This document shows positions 37,501-44,740 of a stretch of 64,000 bases of DNA, piece by piece; the first letter of the stretch is position 1, and each line of letters opens with the position of its first letter. The DNA lies in the NCBI RefSeq assembly GCF_000733925.1, contig NZ_JPOO01000001.1:682001-746000 (forward strand). Direction: 5' to 3'. Both the position numbers and the translations under genes were made by a program. The notes beneath the pieces were generated by a model, which saw only the letters and a list, made by a program, of their open reading frames with translations, had not been told where the DNA came from and did no database searches. The DNA comes from Arenibacter algicola. GTDB lineage: Bacteria; Bacteroidota; Bacteroidia; Flavobacteriales; Flavobacteriaceae.

Positions 37501-38739
37501 ATAGGATTTGTTTTTGGTAGTCAGGCCGATGTTAGATATGAGGCGGCCAGAAACGGATGGTTGACCACTTTCCCGGAATTCAACCAACAATATATTCAGA
37601 ATACCAATAAGCAGTTAAATATAACGGCAACGGCACAGCCCACTAGGGATTTGACTATAGACCTTGTGGCCGACAGACAAATGTCCGAAAGTTATCAGGA
37701 GACTTTTAACGTAGAGGATTTGGGGAATGACGCATTTGAATATGTAAATCTTTTAGGGAACAACTACGGTAATTTTAGTATTTCTACCTTAATGATCGGT
37801 ACTGTTTTTGATAAGAGTGATGAATTTAGTTCGGATAGTTTTCAAACCTTCAAAGAAAATAGGATTACGATAGCCAACAGGATTGTTACAGAAAGAAACC
37901 ATGATACCGGTGAGGTGGATGACGATGGTTTTCCGGAAAGATACGGTAAGACCAGTCAAGATGTTTTGCTGCCCGCTTTTTTTGCCGCTTATACTGGCAA
38001 GGACCCCAATAAGGTTAGTTTGGATGCTTTTAGAAGTATCCCTATTCCCAATTGGAATATTAAATATACCGGATTAATGCGCAATCCTTGGTTTAAAAAG
38101 AAATTTAAACGTTTTTCCCTTAGCCATGGATATAGAGCGGCATATAGTATAAATTCGTTTCAGACCAATTTAACACGTACACAGTTGATCAATGAGGGTA
38201 TGGAGCCAATAAACTCGGAAACCCAGGATTTTTTACCGGTCAATATAATGAACAACGTGGTGCTTACGGATCAGTTCAATCCATTGATGAGGGTAGATTT
38301 TGAAATGCAGAATTCCCTTAGCGTACTTGCGGAGATTAGAACGGATAGGGCATTGTCCCTGAGCTTTGACAATAGCTTAATGACGGAGATCAATGGCAAG
38401 GAATATACGGTAGGTCTAGGGTATCGATTCAAGGATGTAAAATTTGTGACCAATATAGGCGGGGAACAGCAACGCTTAAAAGGGGATCTAAATCTTAAAG
38501 CCGACGTAACCCTTAGGGATAATATCACCATTATAAGAAACTTGGACATAGATAACAATCAAATTACTTCTGGACAAAATTTAATGTCCGTGAAATTTGT
38601 TGCCGATTATGCCTTGAGCAAAAGTCTGAACGCCCTGTTTTTTTATGATCATTCGTTTTCAAAATTTGCGGTGTCCACGGCTTTCCCCCAAACTTCTATA
38701 AATACCGGATTTACCTTGAGGTATAATTTTGGTAATTAG
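31558..38739 (+). CDS. sprA: Cell surface protein SprA, type IX secretion system translocon
   Basis: A 2393-residue giant outer-membrane protein, the usual SprA/Sov size. It is the beta-barrel through which type IX secretion cargo, including gliding adhesins, crosses the outer membrane. The start is a TTG at 31558, followed by a signal peptide (about 1-32, ending TSLAQ). Recognisable family segments include DRYIYTVSVGDFDINYPVILTP replaced here by short pieces such as ILTPEQYLEL, NLSFDFDQRISLSMLGKIGE, the YLDDFEGAQSLIDIR region and the GEIWFNELRLSG strand. Many alternating-residue strands and a C-terminal beta signal (TGFTLRYNFGN) follow. The gene order ruvA-sprA-gcvH is common in Flavobacteriaceae. 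Confidence 0.95.
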   Translation: MKKGAKFYLKSSFKLTILLFIFLAATGTSLAQEIEGEDAIEQEVDSVKTGVALGKLKMENPDSIVSKYTYDPNLDRYIYTVSVGDFDINYPVILTPEQYLELVRREGMKSYFKEKIDAFSGKKEGSEAARKNLLPNFYVNNSFFESVFGGNTIEVIPQGSVAMDLGVIWQKNDNPSLSPRNRTNLSFDFDQRISLSMLGKIGERLQVTANYDTEATFDFQNLVKLDYTPSEDDILQKIEVGNVSMPLNSSLITGAQSLFGVKTELQFGKTRVTAVFSEQRSQSNTVVAQGGGTVNDFELRAQDYDADKHFFLAHYFRDNYDAALVNYPYIRSQVQITRLEVWITNRSQQTVNIRNVVAIQDLGEIQPEKTRIGQNNGDPAGFFNSSAAGNLPRNAANDFDPLQIGSGGALTSNIRDIATVQTGFNVPGYTVNQGFDYAILENARKLEQGRDFTFDSQLGYISLNQRLSNDEVLGVAFQYTFNGEVYQVGEFANGGVDATTVSPGAEIPVNNNTLILKLLKSNITNVVDPIWDLMMKNIYATGAYQLSQEDFKLNILYAETTPRNYITPVESGVGSGWPSTPKPLEDRILLDVFNLDRLNAYNDLQSGGDGFFDYVEGITIDSQTGNIIFTKVEPFGEYLFNLLGGGTYDVDNDQGYNANQKKYVFRNMYSLPTAAAQQDADKNRFILKGTYKSQGTNGIPIGAFNVPQGSVRVTAGGRQLQEGIDYTVNYQSGTVQILDPSLEASNTPINISVENNAVFGQQTRRFTGVNVEHQFNKNFVLGGTLLNLNEKPLTQKSNYGIEPVNNTIFGLNSNFSTEVPFLTRLVNKLPNIDTDVPSNLSVRGEVAFLSPSSPKNADFEGETTTYLDDFEGAQSLIDIRSFLGWSMASPPVEFATTVNSVESGYGRAKMAWYTVDPIFYSNQRPTALSDDDISTNETRRIYIQDVFNQDVAQGQTLAQNTLDIAYYPGMKGPYNANPNFTTEQPQDKWAGIMRSLSSTNFEQSNVEYVQFWVLDPYVDGIATSAGDLVINLGNISEDILPDGRKQYENGLPVNPLSNDLTYKTNWGKVPATQSLIYAFDADENNRGLQDIGFDGLTDAEEATYTFEGGITYNGPAEDPALDNYEYFLNREGSILERYLNYNNPDGNSPVQLTNSDRGSTTLPDVEDIDRDGTMNTVNSYYEYRINIKPGTTINDKYVTDIKEGVTRSLPNGNTLNERWIQYKIPLSDFTDAVGGISDFRSISFMRMYLTGFSSDVVLRFATLDLVRGDWRTYAKSLQPDVDSDASDDGTLVDVNAVNIEENAARTPIPYVLPPGVARERLNNNNTIIRQNEQSLSFMVENLEPQDSRGVFKNLDIDVRQYKRLKMFMHAEEIVESDYANDETPLVGFIRIGSDFTQNFYQIELPLQLTPHGASSDSEIWPDVNELDLSLDDLSKVKSTGIAAQTLSTINYYEIDNGEVIQVNEFDPRTLGKIRIGIRGNPSLGGIRSMMVGVKNDDNLPARGEIWFNELRLSGLDNNGGWAAIAAMDMNMADFANVSATGSKSTSGFGAIDQMPNERAREDAISYDVVTNVNIGQLFPKNWGLQLPFNYGISEQLITPEFDPVYDDLKLEDRIAAAETPEDAEAIRQQGEDYTKRTSINFIGVRKDRGEEAEANFYDIENFTFNYSYNEVNHRDFEIDELRDQNVVTGFVYNHNFKPLPVEPFAKKDSLFTGKYWKWLKDLNLNVLPASVSLQSNINRSFNQQKFRDVFEPGVEKLDLPFLQQRNYLFNWQYAINYSLTKSLRLNLTASNNNIVRNYFTEDGNPNSEIDQALGLWDGFFDLGEPNRHSQEMQLNYELPFNKIPAFDFINAQYTYTSNFDWQRGGDALNEVAGEDINTVQNASTHNLTASLTMQKFYDFLGLGRKDTKGAAAKPARLDKAGNPASNDDSKDVKKGSGTGYNAFIDVLTMVKRVNVTYSQNNGKVLPGYTRSVGFIGTAKPTIGFVFGSQADVRYEAARNGWLTTFPEFNQQYIQNTNKQLNITATAQPTRDLTIDLVADRQMSESYQETFNVEDLGNDAFEYVNLLGNNYGNFSISTLMIGTVFDKSDEFSSDSFQTFKENRITIANRIVTERNHDTGEVDDDGFPERYGKTSQDVLLPAFFAAYTGKDPNKVSLDAFRSIPIPNWNIKYTGLMRNPWFKKKFKRFSLSHGYRAAYSINSFQTNLTRTQLINEGMEPINSETQDFLPVNIMNNVVLTDQFNPLMRVDFEMQNSLSVLAEIRTDRALSLSFDNSLMTEINGKEYTVGLGYRFKDVKFVTNIGGEQQRLKGDLNLKADVTLRDNITIIRNLDIDNNQITSGQNLMSVKFVADYALSKSLNALFFYDHSFSKFAVSTAFPQTSINTGFTLRYNFGN

Positions 38740-38760
38740 TGCTAAATTAATGCTTAAATG

Positions 38761-38817
38761 ACTTCTCAACTGCGCTCGAAGTGATGATGGATTGACTGCT
38801 AGCGGAGTCGAGACCTT
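38761..38817. repeat. Dispersed-repeat-like inverted element after sprA
   Basis: CTTCTCAACTGCGCT on the left and AGCGGAGTCGAGACCTT on the right (whose complement reads AAGGTCTCGACTCCGCT) form an imperfect inverted repeat about 57 bases long. The core TCTCGACTGCGCTCGA resembles short repeats scattered through Flavobacteriaceae genomes (from memory). No gene lies between 38740 and 38914. Confidence 0.5.
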
Positions 38818-38923
38818 AATTCAAGGGCAAAACGTCCTTAACAAGACACTGGCACAGACAGGGAGGAATTGGCAGTAAGGGAATTGAATTTCCAATTGGG
38901 CCAAAAAAGTTTAAATGAGTTTT

Positions 38924-38954
38924 TTGATTAACAGGAGATATTCTTTTACATTTG
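38924..38954 (+). promoter_or_regulatory. Promoter of gcvH
   Basis: TTG at 38924-38926, a spacer of 20 and TACATTTG at 38947-38954 fit the consensus. It overlaps the possible upstream extension of the frame and so supports the ATG at 38975 as the gcvH start, 20 bases after the -7 element. Confidence 0.65.
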
Positions 38955-38974
38955 TTGCCTTAACAAATTGGATA

Positions 38975-39355
38975 ATGAATATACCTGCAGATTTAAAGTA
39001 CACAAAAGACCATGAATGGGTCAGAATAGAGGGCGATACTGCTATAATTGGGATTACTGATTTTGCCCAAGGGGAACTAGGGGATATCGTTTATGTGGAA
39101 GTGGAGACCCTGGATGAAACCTTGGGCAAAGATGAGGTTTTTGGGACGGTTGAAGCCGTTAAGACAGTTTCCGATCTTTTTCTGCCCTTAAGTGGGGAAA
39201 TTATAGCTTTTAATGAATCTCTTGAAGACGAACCTGAAAAGGTAAATACCGATCCTTATGGTGAGGGATGGATCATTAAGGTGAAAATTAGCGATTCTTC
39301 CGAAGTGGAGGGCTTGCTCGGGGATGCCGAGTACAAAGAACTTGTAGGTGCATAA
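38975..39355 (+). CDS. gcvH: Glycine cleavage system H protein
   Basis: A 126-residue lipoyl carrier of the glycine cleavage system, shuttling the aminomethyl group between P, T and L proteins. Lys63 in GTVEAVKTVSD is the lipoylated residue. YTKDHEWVRIEG near the start and the PYGEGWIIKVK segment are typical. The frame runs 20 codons further upstream, but this start gives the usual length and falls just after the promoter. The stop overlaps the start of the next gene by eight bases. Confidence 0.96.
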   Translation: MNIPADLKYTKDHEWVRIEGDTAIIGITDFAQGELGDIVYVEVETLDETLGKDEVFGTVEAVKTVSDLFLPLSGEIIAFNESLEDEPEKVNTDPYGEGWIIKVKISDSSEVEGLLGDAEYKELVGA

Positions 39356-39749
39356 GAAATATTTTTTTACAATCTTGTTTATAAGCTGGGTGGTGTTCAT
39401 AACAACGCTCAGCTTATTTTCTTTTGAGGATGACGGTCTACCATCTGTAGATATTCCACATTTGGACAAACTGGTTCATTTTACTTTTTATTTTGTATTT
39501 ACGGCTTTGGGTTGTTTGTCCTTTAGGGAAATGGATCGCAGAAATACTCCGTTAAAGAAAGTGATAGTGAAAATAATTTTCTATGCCGTTATTTATGGTA
39601 TAATTATTGAAGTGTTACAAGGAGTGGCCACAAGAGATAGAGAACCCGATTTGCTGGATGTTTTGGCGAATAGTTTGGGGGCATTGTTCGGGAGTTTTGC
39701 GGTAAAATACATTTTCTCTGGAAAAACTCCTTTAAAGTGGATGAAATAG
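39348..39749 (+). CDS. VanZ-like family membrane protein
   Basis: A 133-residue protein with about four hydrophobic segments, starting with GTG at 39348 inside the end of gcvH. HLDKLVHFTFYFVFTALG near 40-57 and EVLQGVATRDREPDLLDVLAN near 86-105 are the VanZ-family pattern, with conserved His/Lys and Glu/Arg/Asp residues in the loops. Function is unknown; VanZ itself gives low-level teicoplanin resistance, but these small housekeeping relatives need not. The overlap with gcvH indicates translational coupling. Confidence 0.85.
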   Translation: MHKKYFFTILFISWVVFITTLSLFSFEDDGLPSVDIPHLDKLVHFTFYFVFTALGCLSFREMDRRNTPLKKVIVKIIFYAVIYGIIIEVLQGVATRDREPDLLDVLANSLGALFGSFAVKYIFSGKTPLKWMK

Positions 39750-39991
39750 TATTTTTTTTGAGTAATTTGGGGTGTAATCCAAACGGAGTTGTGCAACCTT
39801 CTGGTTCTTAGTCTAATGGACATTTGGGATGCAGGTTCTGCGAATTGGTCTCGATCAGAGCCTTTGGTTACGGATAAAGGGATGTATTGGAATCCAATTG
39901 CCTGTTTGAATTTATTTGTATTTTTTTTAACAAAAAGTTTTAAACAGATAAAATAAATATATAAATTAGCGAACATTAAAAATTAAGAATT

Positions 39992-40702
39992 ATGGAACTT
40001 AAAAAGAATCCTAAAGCAGATTTAACTAGAAATAGCGGGCTTTATTTCGTTATTGGTCTTGTTCTGGTTATGGCATTGACGTATATAGCTTTTGAATGGA
40101 AGACCTATGACGACGAGAACAATTTTGATTACACCATGAATGTGGAGGATACTTTGGACGAAGAAGTTCCAATGACCGAGCAAATTAAGACACCACCACC
40201 ACCACCGCCACCAGCAGCACCTGAAATTATTGAAGTTGTTGAAGATGAGGAGGAAGTGGAAGAGACAGTTATTGAATCTACAGAGACCAGTCAAGAGGAA
40301 GAAGTTATAGAAGTGGCCGATGTTGAGGTCGAAGAAGTAGAAGAAGATTTAGATATACCTTTCGCGGTTATCGAGGATGTTCCTATTTTTCCAGGCTGTG
40401 AAAATGAGCCAAAAAACAAATTGAGGGATTGCTTTAACTCTATGATGCAGAAGCACATTGGGAAAAACTTCCGATATCCAGAAATTGCCCAGGAAATGGG
40501 GGTTCAAGGTAGGGTTAACGTAATGTTTGTTATCCAAAAAGACGGAAGCATCGGGAACGTAAGGATGAGAGGTCCGGATAAGAACTTGGAGGAGGAAGCT
40601 GCAAGGATTATCAGCAAATTGCCTAAAATGACTCCAGGGAAGCAAAGGGGTAGAGCAGTTCGCGTACCGTTTAGTATTCCAATTACTTTCAAACTGCAAT
40701 AG
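39992..40702 (+). CDS. TonB-type energy transducer
   Basis: A 236-residue protein with a short cytoplasmic start, one membrane helix (about 16-36), a proline stretch (PPPPPPP near 69-75), a very acidic Glu/Val-rich segment (about 80-125) and a C-terminal TonB domain (about 150-236) with YPEIAQEMGVQGRVNVMFV and a closing strand VPFSIPITFKLQ. It would couple the proton motive force to outer-membrane TonB-dependent transporters. The acidic linker replaces the usual Pro/Lys linker; this is frequent in Bacteroidetes TonB paralogs. No exbB/exbD is adjacent. A terminator follows. The preceding 240 bases show no gene. Confidence 0.88.
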   Translation: MELKKNPKADLTRNSGLYFVIGLVLVMALTYIAFEWKTYDDENNFDYTMNVEDTLDEEVPMTEQIKTPPPPPPPAAPEIIEVVEDEEEVEETVIESTETSQEEEVIEVADVEVEEVEEDLDIPFAVIEDVPIFPGCENEPKNKLRDCFNSMMQKHIGKNFRYPEIAQEMGVQGRVNVMFVIQKDGSIGNVRMRGPDKNLEEEAARIISKLPKMTPGKQRGRAVRVPFSIPITFKLQ

Positions 40703-40722
40703 TTTAAGTCCAAAATATATTT

Positions 40723-40752
40723 AAAATCCCGAGCCGAGGCTCGGGATTTTTT
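40723..40752 (+). terminator. Terminator after the TonB gene
   Basis: AAAATCCCGAGC and GCTCGGGATTTT pair with a short CGAG loop, followed by T residues. It starts 20 bases after the stop. Confidence 0.9.
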
Positions 40753-40870
40753 GGTTTTAAAAAGATTTATTTAAGAATTCATCGGTCAAAAAAAGGAAGA
40801 GTCTGTGCACTATATGCGTTTGAAGTCTAGGGCTCCTTTTTGGTTGATTCAATTAAACATGTTTATTTGG

Positions 40871-40901
40871 TTGCAAAAAATCCTTATGCGGTGTATCTTT
40901 G
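40871..40901 (+). promoter_or_regulatory. Promoter of the heme O synthase / oxidase assembly operon
   Basis: TTG (40871-40873), a spacer of 20 and TATCTTTG (40894-40901) fit the Bacteroidetes consensus; the start codon is 21 bases downstream. Confidence 0.65.
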
Positions 40902-40922
40902 CGGTCCATTTAAAAAATGTAA

Positions 40923-41822
40923 ATGAAAACGGCGGTCGGTTCGGTGAAAAATGCCTCTTTAGCGGTATATTTTGCTGACTTTAAAGAAATTACCAAAGCA
41001 AGACTTGCTGTAAGTGTAGTCTTTTCTTCCATTGCAGGATATTTTCTGGGTGCTGTTGAAATAAATTTCTCCTCGGTACTGCTTTTGGCTTTTGGAGGCT
41101 ATTGTATGGTGGGGGCGTCCAATGCATATAATCAAATTATAGAAAAAGACCTGGATGCTCTAATGAGTCGCACCAAGAACAGACCTATACCTGCAGGTAG
41201 GATGTCTGTTAATACAGCCATGGCCATTGCTGTTCTGATGACTATTTTGGGAATCGTGGCCTTGTATTTTCTCAACCCCAAGACGGCCATGTTTGGCGCC
41301 ATCTCCATTTTCTTGTACACAAGTGTCTATACGCCTTTAAAGACTAAAACGCCCTTAGCGGTCTTTGTAGGTGCTTTTCCTGGTGCTATTCCCTTTATGT
41401 TGGGGTGGGTAGCCGCTACCGATAATTTTGGAATTGAGCCAGGTACATTATTTATGATACAGTTTTTTTGGCAATTTCCACACTTCTGGGCTTTAGGTTG
41501 GATGCTGGACGAGGATTATAAGAAAGGTGGTTTTAAAATGCTTCCTACAGGTAAAAAGGATAAGGGTACCGCTTTACAGATAATTATGTACACCATTTGG
41601 ATGATGATTATTTCTGTGATTCCCGTATTTGGCTTTACAGGAAGGCTTCAATTGTCAATTGTGGCGGCTATTATCGTTTTTTTAATGGGTACGGTAATGC
41701 TGTTCTTTGCTTTTAGGTTATATGAAAAAAGGGACAATGCTTCCGCAAGGAAATTAATGTTGGCCAGTGTAAGTTATATAACACTGATGCAAGTGGTATA
41801 TGTAATGGATAAATTTATTTAA
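40923..41822 (+). CDS. ctaB: Protoheme IX farnesyltransferase (heme O synthase)
   Basis: A 299-residue UbiA-type prenyltransferase with about eight or nine membrane helices. It transfers a farnesyl group to heme B to give heme O, the precursor of heme A for aa3 oxidase. The two Asp-rich motifs are visible: NQIIEKDLDALMSRTKNRPI (about 73-92) and DEDYKKGGFKMLP (about 197-209). It heads a run of oxidase genes that complements the act-cox operon; a heme A synthase gene is not in this window. Confidence 0.95.
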   Translation: MKTAVGSVKNASLAVYFADFKEITKARLAVSVVFSSIAGYFLGAVEINFSSVLLLAFGGYCMVGASNAYNQIIEKDLDALMSRTKNRPIPAGRMSVNTAMAIAVLMTILGIVALYFLNPKTAMFGAISIFLYTSVYTPLKTKTPLAVFVGAFPGAIPFMLGWVAATDNFGIEPGTLFMIQFFWQFPHFWALGWMLDEDYKKGGFKMLPTGKKDKGTALQIIMYTIWMMIISVIPVFGFTGRLQLSIVAAIIVFLMGTVMLFFAFRLYEKRDNASARKLMLASVSYITLMQVVYVMDKFI

Positions 41823-41827
41823 TAAGG

Positions 41828-42409
41828 ATGGACTTAACACAGGGTACGGGAAAGGAAAAGAACGCAAGGGCGAAGAAAATGATGCTCTGGTTCGGGATTG
41901 TGAGCTTGCTCATGGGATTTGCTGGTTGGACCAGCGCCTATATAGTAAGTAGTTCCCGGGAAGATTGGATCAAGGACCTAGCTTTGCCATCATCGTTTTT
42001 TGCGAGTACCATAGTTATAATTATAAGTAGTATTACTTATATTATGGCTAAGAAGGCCATAAGGCAGGATAGGATCAAACAGTGTACAACTTGGTTATTG
42101 GTAACACTGGCCCTAGGGATTACATTTGTAATATTGCAGTTCAACGGATTTTCACAGATGGTGGCCAATGGGTACTATTTTACGGGGCCTACGAGCAATA
42201 TTAAAATGTCCTATGTTTTTTTAATAGCGGCAGTACATATTGTGCACGTTGTTGCCGGTATTATTTCCCTTTTGGTGGTTATTGCCAATCACTTGCGAAA
42301 TAAATATTCCTCAGAGGAAATGTTAGGTTTGGAATTGGGTGCTACATTTTGGCATTTTTTGGATATTCTTTGGGTTTATTTAATTCTTTTCATGTATTTC
42401 GTGAACTAA
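41828..42409 (+). CDS. Heme-copper oxidase subunit III-type protein (short, 5 helices)
   Basis: A 193-residue membrane protein with five hydrophobic helices, matching the subunit III fold without its first two helices. LWFGIVSLLMGFAGWTSAYI opens the first helix, and HIVHVVAGIISLLVVI and the closing ATFWHFLDILWVYLILFMYF are family features. In Flavobacteria such a short subunit III regularly precedes the longer one; whether both enter the same oxidase is uncertain. It begins five bases after ctaB. Confidence 0.88.
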   Translation: MDLTQGTGKEKNARAKKMMLWFGIVSLLMGFAGWTSAYIVSSSREDWIKDLALPSSFFASTIVIIISSITYIMAKKAIRQDRIKQCTTWLLVTLALGITFVILQFNGFSQMVANGYYFTGPTSNIKMSYVFLIAAVHIVHVVAGIISLLVVIANHLRNKYSSEEMLGLELGATFWHFLDILWVYLILFMYFVN

Positions 42410-42499
42410 AGAGGGGGCTAATTCTTTGGTAATTAGAAGGTATTCCAGATGTGCTTATTTAGAATGGGTTTTTTTTGCCATTTTTAAAAGGCAAAAATT

Positions 42500-42527
42500 T
42501 TGTTTAGCCGAAAAAAATGTAAATTTG
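42500..42527 (+). promoter_or_regulatory. Promoter of the long subunit III gene
   Basis: TTG (42500-42502), a spacer of 17 and TAAATTTG (42520-42527), 30 bases before the ATG, within the 148-base gap between the two subunit III genes. Confidence 0.55.
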
Positions 42528-42557
42528 TGAAAATTTTATTAACGCTATAATTTTTAT

Positions 42558-43532
42558 ATGGATACTACGGTTACTACGGGTACAGAAGAAAATGTCTGGG
42601 GTGGAGGAAATCAACCTCTAGGCGCTAGCTACGGAAAGTTGATGATGTGGTTTTTTCTTGTGTCCGATGCATTGACATTCTCTGGCTTTCTTGCTGCATA
42701 CGGTTTTTCTAGATTTAAGTTTATAGAAACTTGGCCAATCGCCGATGAGGTGTTTACCCACGTTCCATTTTTTCATGGGAACTATCCTATGTACTATGTA
42801 GCGTTCATGACCTTTATTTTGATTATGTCCTCTGTAACGATGGTGTTGGCCGTTGATGCCGGACATAAATTGCAAAAGACAAAGGTAATTTGGTATATGT
42901 TCCTTACTATCATTGGAGGGGCAATTTTCGTAGGCTCACAGGCTTGGGAATGGGCTACTTTTATAAAAGGTGATTTTGGGGCTTTGGAAACCAAAGGCGG
43001 TAGAGTACTGCAATTTGTTAGCGCGGATTCAGGTGATCGCCTGGCATTAAGGGATTTTGCCGAGACTTTAGCTGAAGATAGGGTTGATCATGAAAAGAAG
43101 AACGGAATTTGGTACTACAAAGGCGATGCACTGCCCAGTTACTCCTTGAATGAGGTGGTTGAAGGGGTAAAGTCCAATCCAAATGTGTTGATTCGTACAG
43201 AATTATTGAACGAGGATGGCCATAAAACAGTTTTGACAAGGGATGAAACTTTGAAGAAATTGAACGATGCTGCTCTTGTTGTGGAAGGAGCTAATCTGGT
43301 CCGCAATGAATATGGCAGTAGGTTGTTTGCCGATTTCTTTTTCTTTATTACCGGTTTTCACGGCTTTCACGTATTTTCCGGTGTCGTAATCAATTGTATT
43401 ATCTTTTTTAATGTTATTCTTGGTACTTATGAGCGAAGGGGGCATTATGAAATGGTGGAGAAAGTTGGACTGTACTGGCACTTTGTGGATTTGGTTTGGG
43501 TATTTGTATTTACCTTCTTCTACTTGGTATAG
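42558..43532 (+). CDS. coxC: Cytochrome c oxidase subunit III with a large soluble insertion
   Basis: A 324-residue subunit III. The membrane helices up to about 137 and from about 252 match the family, including the C-terminal FHGFHVFSGV and LYWHFVDLVWVFVFTFFYL. Between them is a soluble insertion of about 110 residues (roughly 138-250), rich in charged residues (DRVDHEKKNGIWYYKGD and nearby), that the ordinary subunit III lacks. The loop lies between two helices on one side of the membrane; its role is unknown. Subunit IV follows after 56 bases. Confidence 0.9.
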   Translation: MDTTVTTGTEENVWGGGNQPLGASYGKLMMWFFLVSDALTFSGFLAAYGFSRFKFIETWPIADEVFTHVPFFHGNYPMYYVAFMTFILIMSSVTMVLAVDAGHKLQKTKVIWYMFLTIIGGAIFVGSQAWEWATFIKGDFGALETKGGRVLQFVSADSGDRLALRDFAETLAEDRVDHEKKNGIWYYKGDALPSYSLNEVVEGVKSNPNVLIRTELLNEDGHKTVLTRDETLKKLNDAALVVEGANLVRNEYGSRLFADFFFFITGFHGFHVFSGVVINCIIFFNVILGTYERRGHYEMVEKVGLYWHFVDLVWVFVFTFFYLV

Positions 43533-43588
43533 TTCTGGGAAAAATAAAATTTAGAATTAAAAGAATACTTTAAAAAATAGAATTAGAA

Positions 43589-43972
43589 ATGGCACACGAA
43601 CATAAACTGGAAATATTTAGAGGTCTGTTGAAGTTTAAGTCCAACACCCAAAAAATATGGGGAGTACTTATATTCCTTACTTTGGTTACCATAGTTGAGG
43701 TGGCATTGGGGATTTTAAAACCTGCTGCATTGACTCATTCATATTTCCTTGGAATGAAAGTCTTGAATTGGATTTTTATCATATTAACCTTGGTAAAGGC
43801 CTATTATATTGCTTGGGACTTTATGCACCTTAGGGATGAAAGGAGTTCTTTGAGAAGGGCTATTGTATGGACCCCAATATTCCTTGTGGCCTACCTTATT
43901 TTTATTCTTCTCTTTGAAGCGGATTATATATACCACGTGTATAGCGATGGCTTCGTTAAGTGGAATTTCTAA
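43589..43972 (+). CDS. Cytochrome c oxidase subunit IV
   Basis: A 127-residue protein with three membrane helices, the size and pattern of the prokaryotic subunit IV (COX4_pro) family. Family features are IWGVLIFLTLVTIVEVALGI, the MKVLNWIFIILTLVKAYYIAWDFMHL stretch around 52-77 (given here as overlapping motifs WIFIILTLVKAYY and DFMHLRDE), and a final helix near 92-112. It stabilises the oxidase. A strong terminator follows its stop. Confidence 0.9.
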   Translation: MAHEHKLEIFRGLLKFKSNTQKIWGVLIFLTLVTIVEVALGILKPAALTHSYFLGMKVLNWIFIILTLVKAYYIAWDFMHLRDERSSLRRAIVWTPIFLVAYLIFILLFEADYIYHVYSDGFVKWNF

Positions 43973-43988
43973 CGAATAATTAACAGCT

Positions 43989-44018
43989 AAAAAAGACGGT
44001 ATAACAACCGTCTTTTTT
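43989..44018 (+). terminator. Terminator after subunit IV
   Basis: AAAAAAGACGGT and ACCGTCTTTTTT pair around ATAACA, with a T-run that merges into the next promoter's -7 element. Confidence 0.88.
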
Positions 44019-44025
44019 ATTTTTG
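44018..44025 (+). promoter_or_regulatory. Likely -7 element overlapping the subunit IV terminator
   Basis: TATTTTTG matches TAnnTTTG and begins where the terminator T-run ends. It could restart transcription of the 44108-46251 genes. No -33 TTG is visible, as that position lies in the terminator stem. Confidence 0.35.
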
Positions 44026-44107
44026 CACTTATTCGGTTTGCACTGATTTTGCGGCGTTAGAATGTTTTTTCTTTAAAAGTCTAACGTTGGAAACTAATAG
44101 ATATTAG

Positions 44108-44740
44108 ATGAAGAAAACATTAGTACTTGTTACCTTATTTGTACTGCCTATAGTAATATATTTATTTTTTGCTTCTGGTATTACAAACTTTGGCAAATTG
44201 GCAACTTTAACTGAGAATGTTTCTGAAATTGATTTTGCGGCCAAGGATGTATCCTTGGCTGGTAAAATTACCGTGTTGGGGTTTCTTGGGAAAGACGTGG
44301 AACGCAAAAAAGGCAATGCCTTTAATTTGAACCAGAAGATATATAAGCGCTTTAACGAGTTTAACGATTTTCAATTTGTTATGGTGATGCCCAAAGGTAC
44401 GGAGCAGGGCGTGGAAGAATTGAAAAAGGAGCTGGAGCAATTGGCAGATGTGGGCAAATGGAATTTTGTTTATGGCGATGAAGATGAAATTAATGCACTT
44501 TTTGAAAGTTTAAAGACAAACCTTAGCTTGGATGGGAATTTGAGTACTCCTTTCGTGTTTATTATTGATAAGGATAGGGTGCTTAGGGGAAGGGACGATG
44601 ATGAGGATGAGGGTGTCAAATATGGTTTCGATACCTCCTCGGTGGCGGATTTAAACAATAAGATGGAAGATGATATAAAAATTATACTGGCCGAATATAG
44701 GATGGCCCTTAAAAAGAATAATGCAGATAGGCCAAAATAA
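44108..44740 (+). CDS. Membrane-anchored thioredoxin-fold-like protein without cysteines
   Basis: A 210-residue protein with one N-terminal membrane helix (about 4-22). The rest looks like a thioredoxin/SCO-type fold: a strand KITVLGFLG, a central FVMVMPKG, and PFVFIIDKDRVLRGR near 152-166, which closely parallels LFALVDKNGYIRSR of the SCO protein encoded next. It contains no Cys at all, so it cannot bind copper or do disulfide chemistry the way SCO does. The C-terminus is charged and predicted helical. It overlaps the SCO start by one base (TAATG), implying coupled translation. A structural or regulatory role in oxidase assembly is a guess from context. Confidence 0.75.
   Translation: MKKTLVLVTLFVLPIVIYLFFASGITNFGKLATLTENVSEIDFAAKDVSLAGKITVLGFLGKDVERKKGNAFNLNQKIYKRFNEFNDFQFVMVMPKGTEQGVEELKKELEQLADVGKWNFVYGDEDEINALFESLKTNLSLDGNLSTPFVFIIDKDRVLRGRDDDEDEGVKYGFDTSSVADLNNKMEDDIKIILAEYRMALKKNNADRPK

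Noticed and set aside
38915..38974. Upstream extension of gcvH
   Set aside because: It contains the promoter and would make the protein longer than the usual H protein.
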